63,205 nucleotides of DNA from positions 19,950 through 83,154 of the forward strand of contig DIFE01000066.1 of assembly GCA_002418985.1 (NCBI GenBank), read 5' to 3'. This DNA comes from Deltaproteobacteria bacterium UBA5756. GTDB lineage: Bacteria > Desulfobacterota > Syntrophorhabdia > Syntrophorhabdales > Syntrophorhabdaceae. Shown here in pieces: positions 8,895 to 17,311 of this stretch; the first letter of the stretch is position 1; each line of letters begins with the position of its first letter. The position numbers were made by a program, and so were the translations under genes. Under the pieces are notes generated by a model, which saw nothing but the letters and a program-made list of their open reading frames with translations, had not been told where the DNA came from and made no database searches.

Positions 8895-9998
8895 ATGTTT
8901 AAAAAGGCTCTGTTCCCGGGAAAATACATACAGGGCGCCGGCGCTCTCCGGGAAATACCTTCCCTGACAAACCTGTTCGGCAAACAGGGGCTCATCCTCG
9001 CATCGCCGACCGCCCACGGAAAAATTCTTCCTGAAAGCGGGATTGATTTCAGTTCCGGATCTATGGCGATGGCGCCGCTCAGGTTTGGCGGTGAGTGCTG
9101 TGAAAAGGAACTGTCCCGGATTGACGGCCTTATCCGGGAGCATAACGTGGATGTCCTTGTGGGCATGGGCGGCGGCAAGACCATCGACACGGCGAAGATC
9201 GCTGCCGACCGCGCTCGAATTCCCGTCATCGTGGTTCCCACCGTAGCCTCAACGGATGCCCCGTGCAGCGGATGCGCGGTTCTCTACACCGAAAAAGGAA
9301 TCTTTGAATCGGTCTATTATCAGAAATCCAATCCCGCCGCTGTGGTCGTTGATACGCAAGTCATCGCCCAGGCCCCGCTCCGCTTTCTCGTATCAGGCAT
9401 GGGGGACGCGCTGGCAACATGGTTCGAAGCCAGATCGTGCGACGCGACACAGTCCGAAACCCCATGCGGCGGCCTCGGCACACTAACCGGACTCAGCCTT
9501 GCCAGGCTCTGCTACGATACCCTGCTCAAACATGGCGTGTCCGCGAAAATCGCCGCGGAGCGGCATATCGTCACACCGGCCCTGGAGCATATCGTAGAGG
9601 CGAATATTCTTCTCAGCGGGATAGGGTTCGAAAGCGGTGGGCTGGGAAGCGCCCATTCCATTCACAACGGACTGACGGTTCTTGAAGAAACCCACGCATA
9701 TTACCATGGAGAAAAAGTGGCTTTCGGAGTACTGGCGGGACTACACCTGACCGATGCCGCCCCCGAAGAAGCAGCCACAGTTTATTCATTCTGTGAACAA
9801 GTCGGCCTTCCCACAACCCTTTCGGATATCGGCCTGAAGAATTGCGGACAAGACAGGCTGATGCAGGTTGCGGCAAAGGCCTGCGCCCCTGAAGAGTGCA
9901 TCCACAATGAAGCTGGCAGGATAACCGCGGAAAGGGTTTTGAATTCCATACTTGCCGCGGACGCCATGGGAGAACACAGAAGAAACGCCATGAGATAA
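8895..9998 (+). CDS. gldA: Glycerol dehydrogenase-type iron/zinc alcohol dehydrogenase
   Basis: The 367-residue protein is a member of the Fe-dependent alcohol dehydrogenase superfamily closest in layout to GldA, which oxidises glycerol to dihydroxyacetone with NAD. The NAD-binding GMGGGKTIDTAKIAAD, the STDAPCSGCAVLY substrate-site loop and the metal-binding His motifs in LGSAHSIHNGL and ETHAYYHGEKVAFG are present. The ATG at 8895 is chosen over an upstream in-frame start at 8844 because the protein then begins like the family (MFKKALFPGKYIQGAGAL) and GGAGA lies just upstream. It stands alone before the ABC transporter operon. Related diol or hydroxyalkanal dehydrogenases cannot be excluded from sequence. 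Confidence 0.88.
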   Translation: MFKKALFPGKYIQGAGALREIPSLTNLFGKQGLILASPTAHGKILPESGIDFSSGSMAMAPLRFGGECCEKELSRIDGLIREHNVDVLVGMGGGKTIDTAKIAADRARIPVIVVPTVASTDAPCSGCAVLYTEKGIFESVYYQKSNPAAVVVDTQVIAQAPLRFLVSGMGDALATWFEARSCDATQSETPCGGLGTLTGLSLARLCYDTLLKHGVSAKIAAERHIVTPALEHIVEANILLSGIGFESGGLGSAHSIHNGLTVLEETHAYYHGEKVAFGVLAGLHLTDAAPEEAATVYSFCEQVGLPTTLSDIGLKNCGQDRLMQVAAKACAPEECIHNEAGRITAERVLNSILAADAMGEHRRNAMR

Positions 9999-10068
9999 AT
10001 AACTTTACCCTCGCCTGATCCCGAACGTGAACGGGGATCAATCTACACATGAAAAGGAGACGTACAAA

Positions 10069-10854
10069 GTGACGAGATATATGCTTACGATGGCCGGTAT
10101 CGCCATGGTTGTTTCGCTGTTTTTCGCGCCGGCAGGCTGCAGCAAAAAGGAAAAGATCACGCATCTTTCACAACTGGACGGCAAGGAGTTCGCCGTTCCC
10201 ACCGGGACGGCCGCCGACAAACTGGTTCTGTCACGGTTTCCCAATGCCAGGTTCAAATATTTCAACAGCGTGCTGGACGCCGCCCTTGCGGTCCGGACGG
10301 GAAAGGCCGACGCCGCGGCGTATGACGAACCTATTCTGAAGAATATCGCGGCCAGGAACCAGGGACTGAAGGTCCTGCCGGAGATGATAACCAGGGATGC
10401 CTATGGTTTCGCCGTCCGGCCGGACAGCCCCGAACTCAAGAAAAACATTGACCTGGTCATCAGCGAACTGAAAAAAAGCGGCGCGTATGAAGCCATGATG
10501 CAACGATGGTTTCCCAAAACCGGTGATCCGGCTCCCATGCCGTCATTCCCGCCTGAAGGCGACAAGGGTGTTCTTACATTCGGAACCGCGGCTGTAACCG
10601 AGCCGTTTTCCTTCATGGACGGTTCGCGGAATATTGTCGGCTTCGATATCGAGATTGCCCATTACGTCGCCCGGAAACTGGGCATGAAGCTCGAAGTTGT
10701 CAACATGGATTTCGGGGCCATGATTCCGGCCCTGAGCGCGGGAAAGGTGGATATGATCGGCGCCTGCATCACCATCACCGAAGAGCGTGCGAAGAAAGTC
10801 CTCTTTTCAGAGTCGTATTACAACGGCGGCATCGCGGCGCTGGTGAAAGAATAG
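10069..10854 (+). CDS. Amino-acid ABC transporter binding lipoprotein with permuted lobes
   Basis: The start is set at GTG 10069, which has AAGGAG upstream and gives a lipoprotein signal (VTRYMLTMAG..., lipobox APAGC). The mature protein belongs to the family-3 solute-binding proteins for polar amino acids, but the order of its two lobes is reversed. Residues about 30-150 match the usual second lobe (THLSQLDGKEFAVPTG, then KADAAAYDEPI, then AYEAMMQRWFP). Residues about 165-261 match the usual first lobe (GVLTFGTAAVTEPFSFMD, then GFDIEIAHYVARKLG, then ITEERAKKVLFS). It ends right after that lobe, 24 bp before the permease fusion gene. It is likely the free or second receptor of the same importer. 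Substrate is unknown; an amino acid is inferred from the family. Confidence 0.85.
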   Translation: MTRYMLTMAGIAMVVSLFFAPAGCSKKEKITHLSQLDGKEFAVPTGTAADKLVLSRFPNARFKYFNSVLDAALAVRTGKADAAAYDEPILKNIAARNQGLKVLPEMITRDAYGFAVRPDSPELKKNIDLVISELKKSGAYEAMMQRWFPKTGDPAPMPSFPPEGDKGVLTFGTAAVTEPFSFMDGSRNIVGFDIEIAHYVARKLGMKLEVVNMDFGAMIPALSAGKVDMIGACITITEERAKKVLFSESYYNGGIAALVKE

Positions 10855-10878
10855 GAAAAATTGAAGAGAGACTCATAT

Positions 10879-12432
10879 ATGAAGCAGACGGCGCGATTGA
10901 TACTGTGCCTTTTCTTATTCGGCATTTTTTGGGGATGCGGTGACAGCGGAACTTCCGGCGCCCGGCCCGAGGGCACAAAGCTCCGCTCCAGCGCGGATCT
11001 GAAGGATAAACGTATCGGGGTGTTGCTGGGTTCCACCCACGACACCTATGCCATGAAGACCTATCCCCGGGCCACGATCCTCCAGTACAAATCTCCTTCC
11101 GACATACTTCTGGCCGTCAAATCCGGCAAGGTGGACGCGGCTATATATACCTATGAAACACTGCTGGATATTTTCCGCACAGATCATGACCTTGCCTTTC
11201 TGGGAAAGCCTCTTTTTTACATTCAGGTGGGAACCGGATTCAACAAGAACAATAATGCCCTGCGAAAAAAATTCAACGAATTCCTGCACGGAATAAAAGA
11301 AAACGGCGTCTATGCGGACATGGTGGATCGCTGGATAACACGGGGAGAATCCCGGATGCCGGCGATCAACGGCAAAAAAACAAACGGAGTGCTCGTTGTG
11401 GGAACGGTCAGCGACAAGGGCCTTCCTTTCACCATCGTCAAAGACGGCAGGATGATCGGGTTCGACGTGGAACTTACCGAGCGTTTCGCGGCCTATCTGG
11501 GAAAAGAACTCAAGATGGCGGACATGGAATTCGGCAGCCTGATCGCCGCCGCCGCAACCAACAAGATCGACATGATCACCAGTACGCTCATGATTACCGA
11601 AGAGAGAAAAAAACAGATCGCGTTTTCCGATGTCTATTGTGAACTGGGCGCAAGCGCATTCGCCCTGAAGAAGAATATCGCCCAACCGGGCGACGCCATC
11701 GGCGCCTCCGGGACAACGGAAGCTTCTCCTTCCTTCCTCACAAAGATCGCCGACGGTTTCTACAACAACATTGTCCACGAAAACCGCTATCATCTCATCC
11801 TGGACGGCCTGAAGGCCACGGTTATCATTTCCATTTTCGCCACAATTTTCGGCACTCTTCTGGGGGCTCTGGTCTGCTCCATGCGCATGTCGAAGATACT
11901 GCTTCTGAACCTTACCGCCAGGGTCTACATCTCCATTCTGAGGGGCACCCCGGTGCTGGTGCTGCTCATGCTTATCTTCTACGTGGTATTCGCCTCGGTA
12001 AGCATCGACCCCATCATCGTGTCCATCATTGCCTTCGGCATGAATTTCGCGGCCTACACCGCGGAGATATTCAGGAGCGGCATACAGGGGGTGGACAAGG
12101 GGCAGACTGAAGCAGGCATCGCCATGGGGTTCACCAGGGTCGCCACCTTCCGCCACATCGTCCTGCCACAGATGGTGAGGCGCATCCTTCCGGTCTACAA
12201 GGGGGAGTTCATCTCCCTTGTCAAGATGACCTCCATTGTCGGATACATAGCCGTACAGGACCTGACGAAAGCGGGCGATATCATCCGCAGCCGCACATTC
12301 GACGCCTTTTTTCCGCTGGTCATGGTGGCGATTCTCTACTTCCTGATATCCTGGCTCCTCCTGCAGTCCCTTGAGTATGCCGAACGGCTGACTGATCCGA
12401 AATACAAAAGGAGAAAGGCGGCCAGGGCATGA
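10879..12432 (+). CDS. Fused binding protein-permease of a polar amino-acid ABC importer
   Basis: The 517-residue protein starts at ATG 10879 with a lipoprotein-type signal (MKQTARLILCLFLFGIFWGCG). Residues about 35-150 are a second-lobe-type segment (SADLKDKRIGVLLGSTHDTY...GVYADMVDRW). Residues about 165-275 are a first-lobe-type segment (GFDVELTERFAAYLG...MITEERKKQIAFSD). Both are in the same swapped order as the preceding gene. From about residue 305 a HisM/GlnP-type permease follows, with several membrane helices and the EAA loop (EAGIAMGFTRVATFRHIVLPQ). The first Cys may be lipidated or the signal may stay as a membrane anchor. The stop overlaps the ATPase start by 4 bp, which indicates translational coupling. 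Substrate is unproven. Confidence 0.9.
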   Translation: MKQTARLILCLFLFGIFWGCGDSGTSGARPEGTKLRSSADLKDKRIGVLLGSTHDTYAMKTYPRATILQYKSPSDILLAVKSGKVDAAIYTYETLLDIFRTDHDLAFLGKPLFYIQVGTGFNKNNNALRKKFNEFLHGIKENGVYADMVDRWITRGESRMPAINGKKTNGVLVVGTVSDKGLPFTIVKDGRMIGFDVELTERFAAYLGKELKMADMEFGSLIAAAATNKIDMITSTLMITEERKKQIAFSDVYCELGASAFALKKNIAQPGDAIGASGTTEASPSFLTKIADGFYNNIVHENRYHLILDGLKATVIISIFATIFGTLLGALVCSMRMSKILLLNLTARVYISILRGTPVLVLLMLIFYVVFASVSIDPIIVSIIAFGMNFAAYTAEIFRSGIQGVDKGQTEAGIAMGFTRVATFRHIVLPQMVRRILPVYKGEFISLVKMTSIVGYIAVQDLTKAGDIIRSRTFDAFFPLVMVAILYFLISWLLLQSLEYAERLTDPKYKRRKAARA

Positions 12433-13520
12433 TCAGGGTTGAGCATCTTTCCAAGAAGTATGGTGAATGTACAGTGCTGAAGGACATCACGGTCCAGATC
12501 AACAAAGGGGAGGTGATCTCCATCATCGGCCCCTCAGGCACGGGCAAAAGCACCTTCCTGCGATGCCTCAACCTGCTTGAGCGCCCCAGCGGCGGCGCTA
12601 TCTACATCGACGGCGCCGACCTGCTGGACAAAAAGACCGATGTGCCCGGAATCCGGCAACGCATGAACATGGTCTTTCAATCCTTCAATCTCTTTTCTCA
12701 TCTTTCGGTACGGGAAAACCTGACCATAGGGCCCATCAAGCTGAAGGGGATGAACAGAGAGGAGGCGGAACACAAGGCCCTGGAGATTCTCAAGCTGGTT
12801 GGCCTGGCGGAAAAGGCCCTCAATTTTCCCGATGAACTTTCCGGCGGGCAGAAACAGCGCGTGGCAATCGCCCGCTGCCTGGCCATGGAGCCGGAGATCA
12901 TCCTGTTCGACGAGCCGACCTCCGCGCTGGACCCCACCATGGTGAGCGAGGTCCTGTCGGTGATAAGGCGTCTTGCCAGGGAGGGGATGACCATGGCCAT
13001 CGTCACCCATGAAATGGCTTTTGCCCGTGACGTGTCGAACCGGGTATTCTACATGGACGAAGGGTATATTTACGAGGAAGGGACGCCGGAGCAGATCTTC
13101 GATAATCCGCAACGGGAAAAGACCAGGATATTCATCAACAGGGTCAGAAGTTTCAATTACCGCATCACCTCTCCGGATTACGACCTGTACGCCATGAACG
13201 GTGAAATCGAGGCCTTCTGCGAAAAACAGATCCTGCCGAGAATAACCAGGCACAACCTGCTGCTGCTCGTGGAGGAACTCCTTCAGCTGCACAGCCAGAT
13301 CCCGTCCGTGTTTCCCCTCGACCTGACCATCTCCCATTCGGAAAAGCATGGCAACCTGGAACTGACGCTGGAAAACGCGGGTGAAGAGATTAACCCGCTG
13401 GACCCGGATCTGGCGCCCGATGACTTGGGACTGAATATCATCAACCACCTGGCGGAAAAGATTGATTACCGGCGGGTCGACGGCAGAAACAGCGTGATAG
13501 CGTCACTGCGGAAGGATTGA
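12429..13520 (+). CDS. Polar amino-acid ABC transporter ATPase with GHKL-like C-terminal extension
   Basis: Residues 1-240 are a GlnQ/HisP-type ATPase: Walker A GPSGTGKS at 34-41, Q-loop VFQSFNLF, signature LSGGQKQRVAIARCL, Walker B IILFDEPTSALDP and switch His in VTHEMAFA. The usual family length is about 240-245 residues. This protein has about 120 more. The tail (HNLLLLVEELLQLH..., LELTLENAGEEINP, LGLNIINHLAEKIDYRR..., VIASL) follows the order of RsbW/anti-sigma-type GHKL ATPase domains. It lacks the Mg-binding Asn of the N-box, and the G1 Asp is replaced by Asn. It may therefore be a binding or regulatory module rather than an ATPase. Start ATG overlaps the permease stop. The domain call is inference from motif order. 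Confidence 0.9.
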   Translation: MIRVEHLSKKYGECTVLKDITVQINKGEVISIIGPSGTGKSTFLRCLNLLERPSGGAIYIDGADLLDKKTDVPGIRQRMNMVFQSFNLFSHLSVRENLTIGPIKLKGMNREEAEHKALEILKLVGLAEKALNFPDELSGGQKQRVAIARCLAMEPEIILFDEPTSALDPTMVSEVLSVIRRLAREGMTMAIVTHEMAFARDVSNRVFYMDEGYIYEEGTPEQIFDNPQREKTRIFINRVRSFNYRITSPDYDLYAMNGEIEAFCEKQILPRITRHNLLLLVEELLQLHSQIPSVFPLDLTISHSEKHGNLELTLENAGEEINPLDPDLAPDDLGLNIINHLAEKIDYRRVDGRNSVIASLRKD

Positions 13521-13534
13521 AGCGGGAGTCCGGC

Positions 13535-14863
13535 TCAGAATCTGACCCGGGCGCCGAAGGAGCCCAGATCAAGCCTTTTCACGGCAGGCCCCGACCTCCT
13601 GTCCAGGGAGTAGGTCCGGTACTGCAGGTAGAACTCCGTGGCGATCTTGTTGAACGACTGGACCGCGGCCGCGCCCACCGACCAGGCCCTGTCCCCGGCC
13701 AGAGGCAGGTTTTCCGACCTTGTGTAATCAAGGCCGAAGGCCGTATTCCCCAGTTTGAAAAGATTGGCTATCCATCCGATTTTGGCGTACAGGTTGATGG
13801 CGTCCTCCCGGATTTCATCTTCCAGCAGACCTCCGGACAGGGTGAGGTTGAAACCGCTGTTCAGGTGGAGCAGAGACATTGAGCCGTCATATTGCAGTCC
13901 TTTATCCGCCAGTTCGGGATTGGCCACCGCAAACGCCGCCGAGGCCTTGAGGCCGTATCCCTCGCCGCTCCAGAAGACTGCCGCGTCATACCGTTGACCG
14001 GTGACAAGCGAACCGGCGAGACTGAACCCGTAGTATGCGGGGGTATCGTAACGCAGACGCGACTGGCGGCTCAAACCGTCCCAATCATTGAAGGCATCCG
14101 ATACCTTCAGCGTTGTAAGAGAGTTATCACCCCCTTTTTCCCGAAACAGCATCCCGCCGCCAATATCCGATATTTTGGCGTATTGAACCACATCCGTGCC
14201 GGATAAATCCACTTCAGCGGTGGAGTTGGAGGCAGTGTCTCCCTTGCCCAGCGACAGTTTTCCGTATCTGGCGCTGGTCAGGGAAACCTCGGCCCATCGT
14301 TGATCAAAAAGGTTTCCCGGCGCCTGGTTTACCTGGGAAACAAGGGAAGAGGCGTCAGGGGTAATCCCCACCTCAAGCCGGGCGGCCAGTGACATGTCAT
14401 CGTTCAGAAGGGCCGTGCCGCTAATGCGGATACGGCTTGAACTGCTGCTGTTGTCCACGGGATAAAACTTCACGGAGCGGCCGTCGCCGGCTATGGTGAA
14501 GGCCCGGTTCAACTGGCCGGAGAGCGATACCCGCGCCTTGCCGCCGCCGGAACTGACCGTCAACGGGGAAGGAGATTCGAGTGGGGCGGCAGTGTCAGCC
14601 TGTCTTGTCGCCGAAGTGTGCTGAAAGGCTTCCGGACTGGAGATCTGTCCATGGCATTGCAGGGAGTTGATCTGCCTTTGCAGGGCATCAAGCCTTTCGG
14701 ATTGCTGTCTGATCTGTTCCCCCTGCCGGCGCAGCATCTCCTGCTGCCGACTGATGGTCACCCGCAACTCGCGCAGCGATTCCTCCTCAACGGGAATGGC
14801 GCCCGCCGGCGCCTCTGACGGCAGGCATAATAAAAGGCAGGTTGCCGCGAAAATCAGTAACAT
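13535..14863 (-). CDS. Outer-membrane porin with N-terminal coiled coil
   Basis: The 442-residue protein has a signal peptide (MLLIFAATCLLLCLPSEAPAGA). A coiled-coil segment rich in Arg/Gln/Glu follows at residues 25-70 (ISRQQEMLRRQGEQIRQQSE). The rest is a beta-barrel region of alternating strands that ends with the aromatic outer-membrane signature FGARVRF. Phrases such as VSLTSARYGKLSLGKGD resemble Gram-negative general porins, where this region follows the first strands. It should form a channel in the outer membrane; the coiled coil may sit in the periplasm or aid trimer formation. Its start overlaps the end of the HD-GYP gene by 10 bp, so the two are co-translated. It converges with the ABC ATPase gene, with 14 bp between stops. 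Confidence 0.85.
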   Translation of the reverse strand: MLLIFAATCLLLCLPSEAPAGAIPVEEESLRELRVTISRQQEMLRRQGEQIRQQSERLDALQRQINSLQCHGQISSPEAFQHTSATRQADTAAPLESPSPLTVSSGGGKARVSLSGQLNRAFTIAGDGRSVKFYPVDNSSSSSRIRISGTALLNDDMSLAARLEVGITPDASSLVSQVNQAPGNLFDQRWAEVSLTSARYGKLSLGKGDTASNSTAEVDLSGTDVVQYAKISDIGGGMLFREKGGDNSLTTLKVSDAFNDWDGLSRQSRLRYDTPAYYGFSLAGSLVTGQRYDAAVFWSGEGYGLKASAAFAVANPELADKGLQYDGSMSLLHLNSGFNLTLSGGLLEDEIREDAINLYAKIGWIANLFKLGNTAFGLDYTRSENLPLAGDRAWSVGAAAVQSFNKIATEFYLQYRTYSLDRRSGPAVKRLDLGSFGARVRF

Positions 14864-15888
14864 CTATCTCCCGTCCCGGCCCGGATGAAGTCCTCCACGA
14901 GGCGTGGGTCAAACTGGCTGCCCGAGCAGCGCCGCAATTCCCTGAAGGCGGAATCCCTGTCAATCGCCCGGCGATACGGCCGATCCGCTGTCATGGCGTC
15001 ATATGAATCGGCAATAGAAATCAGCCTGGCATGCAACGGAATAGAATCCCCGGCAAGTCCGGTTGGATAGCCACAACCGTCAAACCACTCGTGATGATGC
15101 CTGATAGCCGGGATTATATCGCTAAACTGCTTAATTTCACTGATGATTTCCACCCCCTTATCCGGGTGAAGCTTGACCACCGCGAACTCTTCGTTATTTA
15201 ACCGTTCCGGCTTATCCAACAGGAAATCATAGGTGCCTATCTTGCCGATGTCATGCAGCAGGCAGGCAAGTTTGATTCGATTTATCTTCCCCACATCGAA
15301 ACCTGCTGCTACGGCAGCCCTTACCGCATATTCCGCCACCCTCACGGAATGACCCTTTGTCCAGGGACTCTTGGCGTCGAGGGTAGTCACCAGCACCCTG
15401 GTCAGGGTAAGATACAGCTCTTCCAGCTCACGCACCTTTTCTTCCAGCTTTCGCACAACGATGTTGCTGTACTCTTTCAGGTACGCCTCTTCTCCGGTCA
15501 CGGCTGGAGAAGGCGCACTCTTGCCCGCCGCCAGCAGCCGCTCTATCTCATGCCACAGCTCCTCGGGATCCATCGGCTTGACAATGAACGCCTCCGCGCC
15601 AAGGGAACGAGCAAGCTTCTCCTCGTTGTCACCCGTGTAGACCGCCGAATAAAAAATGAACGGAATCCGCATCAGGACCTGGTGTCGCTTTACTTCCCTC
15701 AGGAAGCGGAATCCGTCCATTTCAGGCATCAGCGCATCGGATACAATCAGATCCGGAGGCGAGGCCAATGCCTCGGCAAGGGCCAGCCTGCCATTTTCCG
15801 CTTCGCGCACCTCGCATCCGCGCGCAGTAAGAATGAGCCTCAGGATATACCGGTCATTGGGGTTGTCATCCGCTATCAGTACCTTCAT
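14854..15888 (-). CDS. Response regulator with HD-GYP phosphodiesterase domain
   Basis: The 344-residue protein has a receiver (residues 1-120; acidic pair D7/D8, phospho-acceptor D51 in VSDALMPEMDG, K104 in IVKPMD). A coiled linker at about 140-165 joins it to an HD-GYP domain with LLHDIGKIG at 211-218 and HHEWFDGCGYP at 265-275. HD-GYP enzymes hydrolyse cyclic di-GMP, here presumably under phosphorylation control. The dinuclear-metal His and Asp residues appear intact. It overlaps the downstream porin gene by 10 bp, an unusual pairing that suggests co-expression of a porin with a c-di-GMP regulator. No cognate kinase is adjacent. Confidence 0.93.
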   Translation of the reverse strand: MKVLIADDNPNDRYILRLILTARGCEVREAENGRLALAEALASPPDLIVSDALMPEMDGFRFLREVKRHQVLMRIPFIFYSAVYTGDNEEKLARSLGAEAFIVKPMDPEELWHEIERLLAAGKSAPSPAVTGEEAYLKEYSNIVVRKLEEKVRELEELYLTLTRVLVTTLDAKSPWTKGHSVRVAEYAVRAAVAAGFDVGKINRIKLACLLHDIGKIGTYDFLLDKPERLNNEEFAVVKLHPDKGVEIISEIKQFSDIIPAIRHHHEWFDGCGYPTGLAGDSIPLHARLISIADSYDAMTADRPYRRAIDRDSAFRELRRCSGSQFDPRLVEDFIRAGTGDRCY

Positions 15889-15989
15889 GGGTCATGTCCG
15901 CGTGGGGGCCGTCACGGAAATCAAACGGCGCCTCCAGGAAAGAGATTTTTCATTACTAACCAATCCTGACCCTTTCTCCGAAAGATTTG

Positions 15990-16619
15990 TCACGGGCAAC
16001 CGGGCGTACCGCACATCCCCCCGGCGCACCCCGGAGACTTACGGCAATTTGACGTTCCAAACGTGCTGGCCTCCCCGCATTCTCCAGGCGGACACGGAAG
16101 TTCCGCTCTGTCCGGTTCCACCTGCGGGCAGCGCAGAACCTTTGTGATGACCCGGATCCTGTGCGGAACCGTCTGCGCCTCGGGAACGGGCTTGATTTGC
16201 AACAGCCAGGAATTACTGAGGGCATCGGTCAGGTGATTGGCCTTGAAGTCATAATAAAAAAAGGCGGCGCCGCTCCTGTCATTCTGAAAACTAACCCTGG
16301 TGGGCAGTCCGGCCCATTGGTACTTTCCATTAATCATTTTGTAGATGAAGGGAATAAATTCAAAGCGGCTGGAGATGCGGATAGCGTAGTTCCCTTTCTG
16401 GAATACCATTTCATAGTTTGCTATTCTGTCGGGGATATTTCCAAGTGATTCCTGGGGAAACTGCCTGTCATCAGTGTAAACCATACCTTCGTTGCATCCG
16501 GTGACCGAGCGCGAGGTAAACGGAGACAACCCTGACGCCAAACCCGGCAGACAAAGCATGCCGAGAAAGGCCAGAAGCAAGTGAAACAAAGCGGGAGTGT
16601 TGCGACGATAATTTTTCAT
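15990..16619 (-). CDS. Exported protein with Cys-rich C-terminus, function unknown
   Basis: The product is 209 residues from the ATG at 16619, which has AAGGAGG 6 nt upstream. A longer frame to 16730 is rejected because it reads through Ala/Gly/Pro-rich non-coding sequence. A signal peptide covers residues 1-30 (ALFHLLLAFLGMLCLPGLASG). The middle has aromatic beta-strand-like sequence (NGKYQWAGLPTRVSFQNDR). The last 45 residues hold about seven Cys (CPQVEPDRAELPCPPGECG, CRKSPGCAGGMCGTPGC), which suggests disulfides or metal binding in the periplasm. No family is recognised. Confidence 0.65.
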   Translation of the reverse strand: MKNYRRNTPALFHLLLAFLGMLCLPGLASGLSPFTSRSVTGCNEGMVYTDDRQFPQESLGNIPDRIANYEMVFQKGNYAIRISSRFEFIPFIYKMINGKYQWAGLPTRVSFQNDRSGAAFFYYDFKANHLTDALSNSWLLQIKPVPEAQTVPHRIRVITKVLRCPQVEPDRAELPCPPGECGEASTFGTSNCRKSPGCAGGMCGTPGCP

Positions 16620-16660
16620 AACGCCTCCTTGGTCCTGGGTAATGGACATCCTTGCCACGA

Positions 16661-16698
16661 AAGCGCCGGTTGCGGCGCCGCAAGGCGAAACGGCGCTT
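16661..16698. promoter_or_regulatory. Nested dyad upstream of the Cys-rich exported protein gene
   Basis: AAGCGCCG (16661-16668) pairs with CGGCGCTT (16691-16698), and inside it lies the perfect palindrome TTGCGGCGCCGCAA (16670-16683). It sits about 40 bp before the start codon at 16619 on the minus strand. It could be an operator or a leader hairpin. There is no adjoining T-run. Confidence 0.35.
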
Positions 16699-17093
16699 CC
16701 GGGCCATCCCGGCGCCCCACGCAAACCCATATTCTCTTCACGGGCGCTGTTTGCCCGTCCGAAAGCATCAACGCCCCTTCATCCAGCTTACTCCCCCGCG
16801 ACTGACTGTCAACATCCAGTTTTTTCAGGGTAATTCCACTTCCTCAACCGTTCAGCGAGACAAGCATGAAGGCATGGTCGGCGAACCCTCCCCGTTACGC
16901 ATCCGGAAATCTCATTATCCATCTCTTTTTTTCAAAAAAATCTTCAGACCGGACAATGAACTGCCGAAGAATATCGGTATACTATATCCCGGACCGGACC
17001 ACTGACGGCCGATTTCATGATTCAGGCAAAACCACTGGATACCGCTTTCGCGGGTATGATGTCATTTTGCGATTTCTTCAATCAACCTAAAAC

Positions 17094-17276
17094 CGGCAGC
17101 TGGAGGTATCCGTAGAGAGCGACTCGGTCGTATTTCGTTGCTGCTCTAAGCTAAATGGAGCGGCCACAGCCGATACTGTCCGAACCCGAAGGGTGAGTTT
17201 ATCGGCTGTAGCGAAATGAGCTTAGAGCAGCAGAAAGACGGCGATCGGAGAGAGCGAAGGATGCCTCCAACTGCCG
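17094..17276. repeat. 183-bp imperfect palindrome (MITE-like element)
   Basis: The two halves are inverted copies centred near 17185. Outer ends read CGGCAGCTGGAGGTATCC and, in reverse complement, CGGCAGTTGGAGGCATCC. Perfect inner arms are GCTGCTCTAAGCT (17140-17152) with AGCTTAGAGCAGC (17219-17231), and ACAGCCGATA (17166-17175) with TATCGGCTGT (17200-17209). The loop is about 24 nt. It encodes no protein. It lies in a 692-bp gap upstream of the lipoprotein hydrolase gene and a shortened relative with the same ends is at 41259-41306. The overall plan is that of a miniature inverted-repeat element. The rest of the gap (16700-17093) shows nothing gene-like, only A/T tracts near 16925-16940. Confidence 0.75.
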
Positions 17277-17311
17277 AATCTAGGATCAATTCATGTCAAG
17301 GGGGAAACCAT

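Noticed and set aside
10915..12156. Minus-strand 413-codon frame inside the permease fusion gene
   Set aside because: Rich in His, Gly and Asp as expected for an antisense reading of a GC-rich gene; no start signal.
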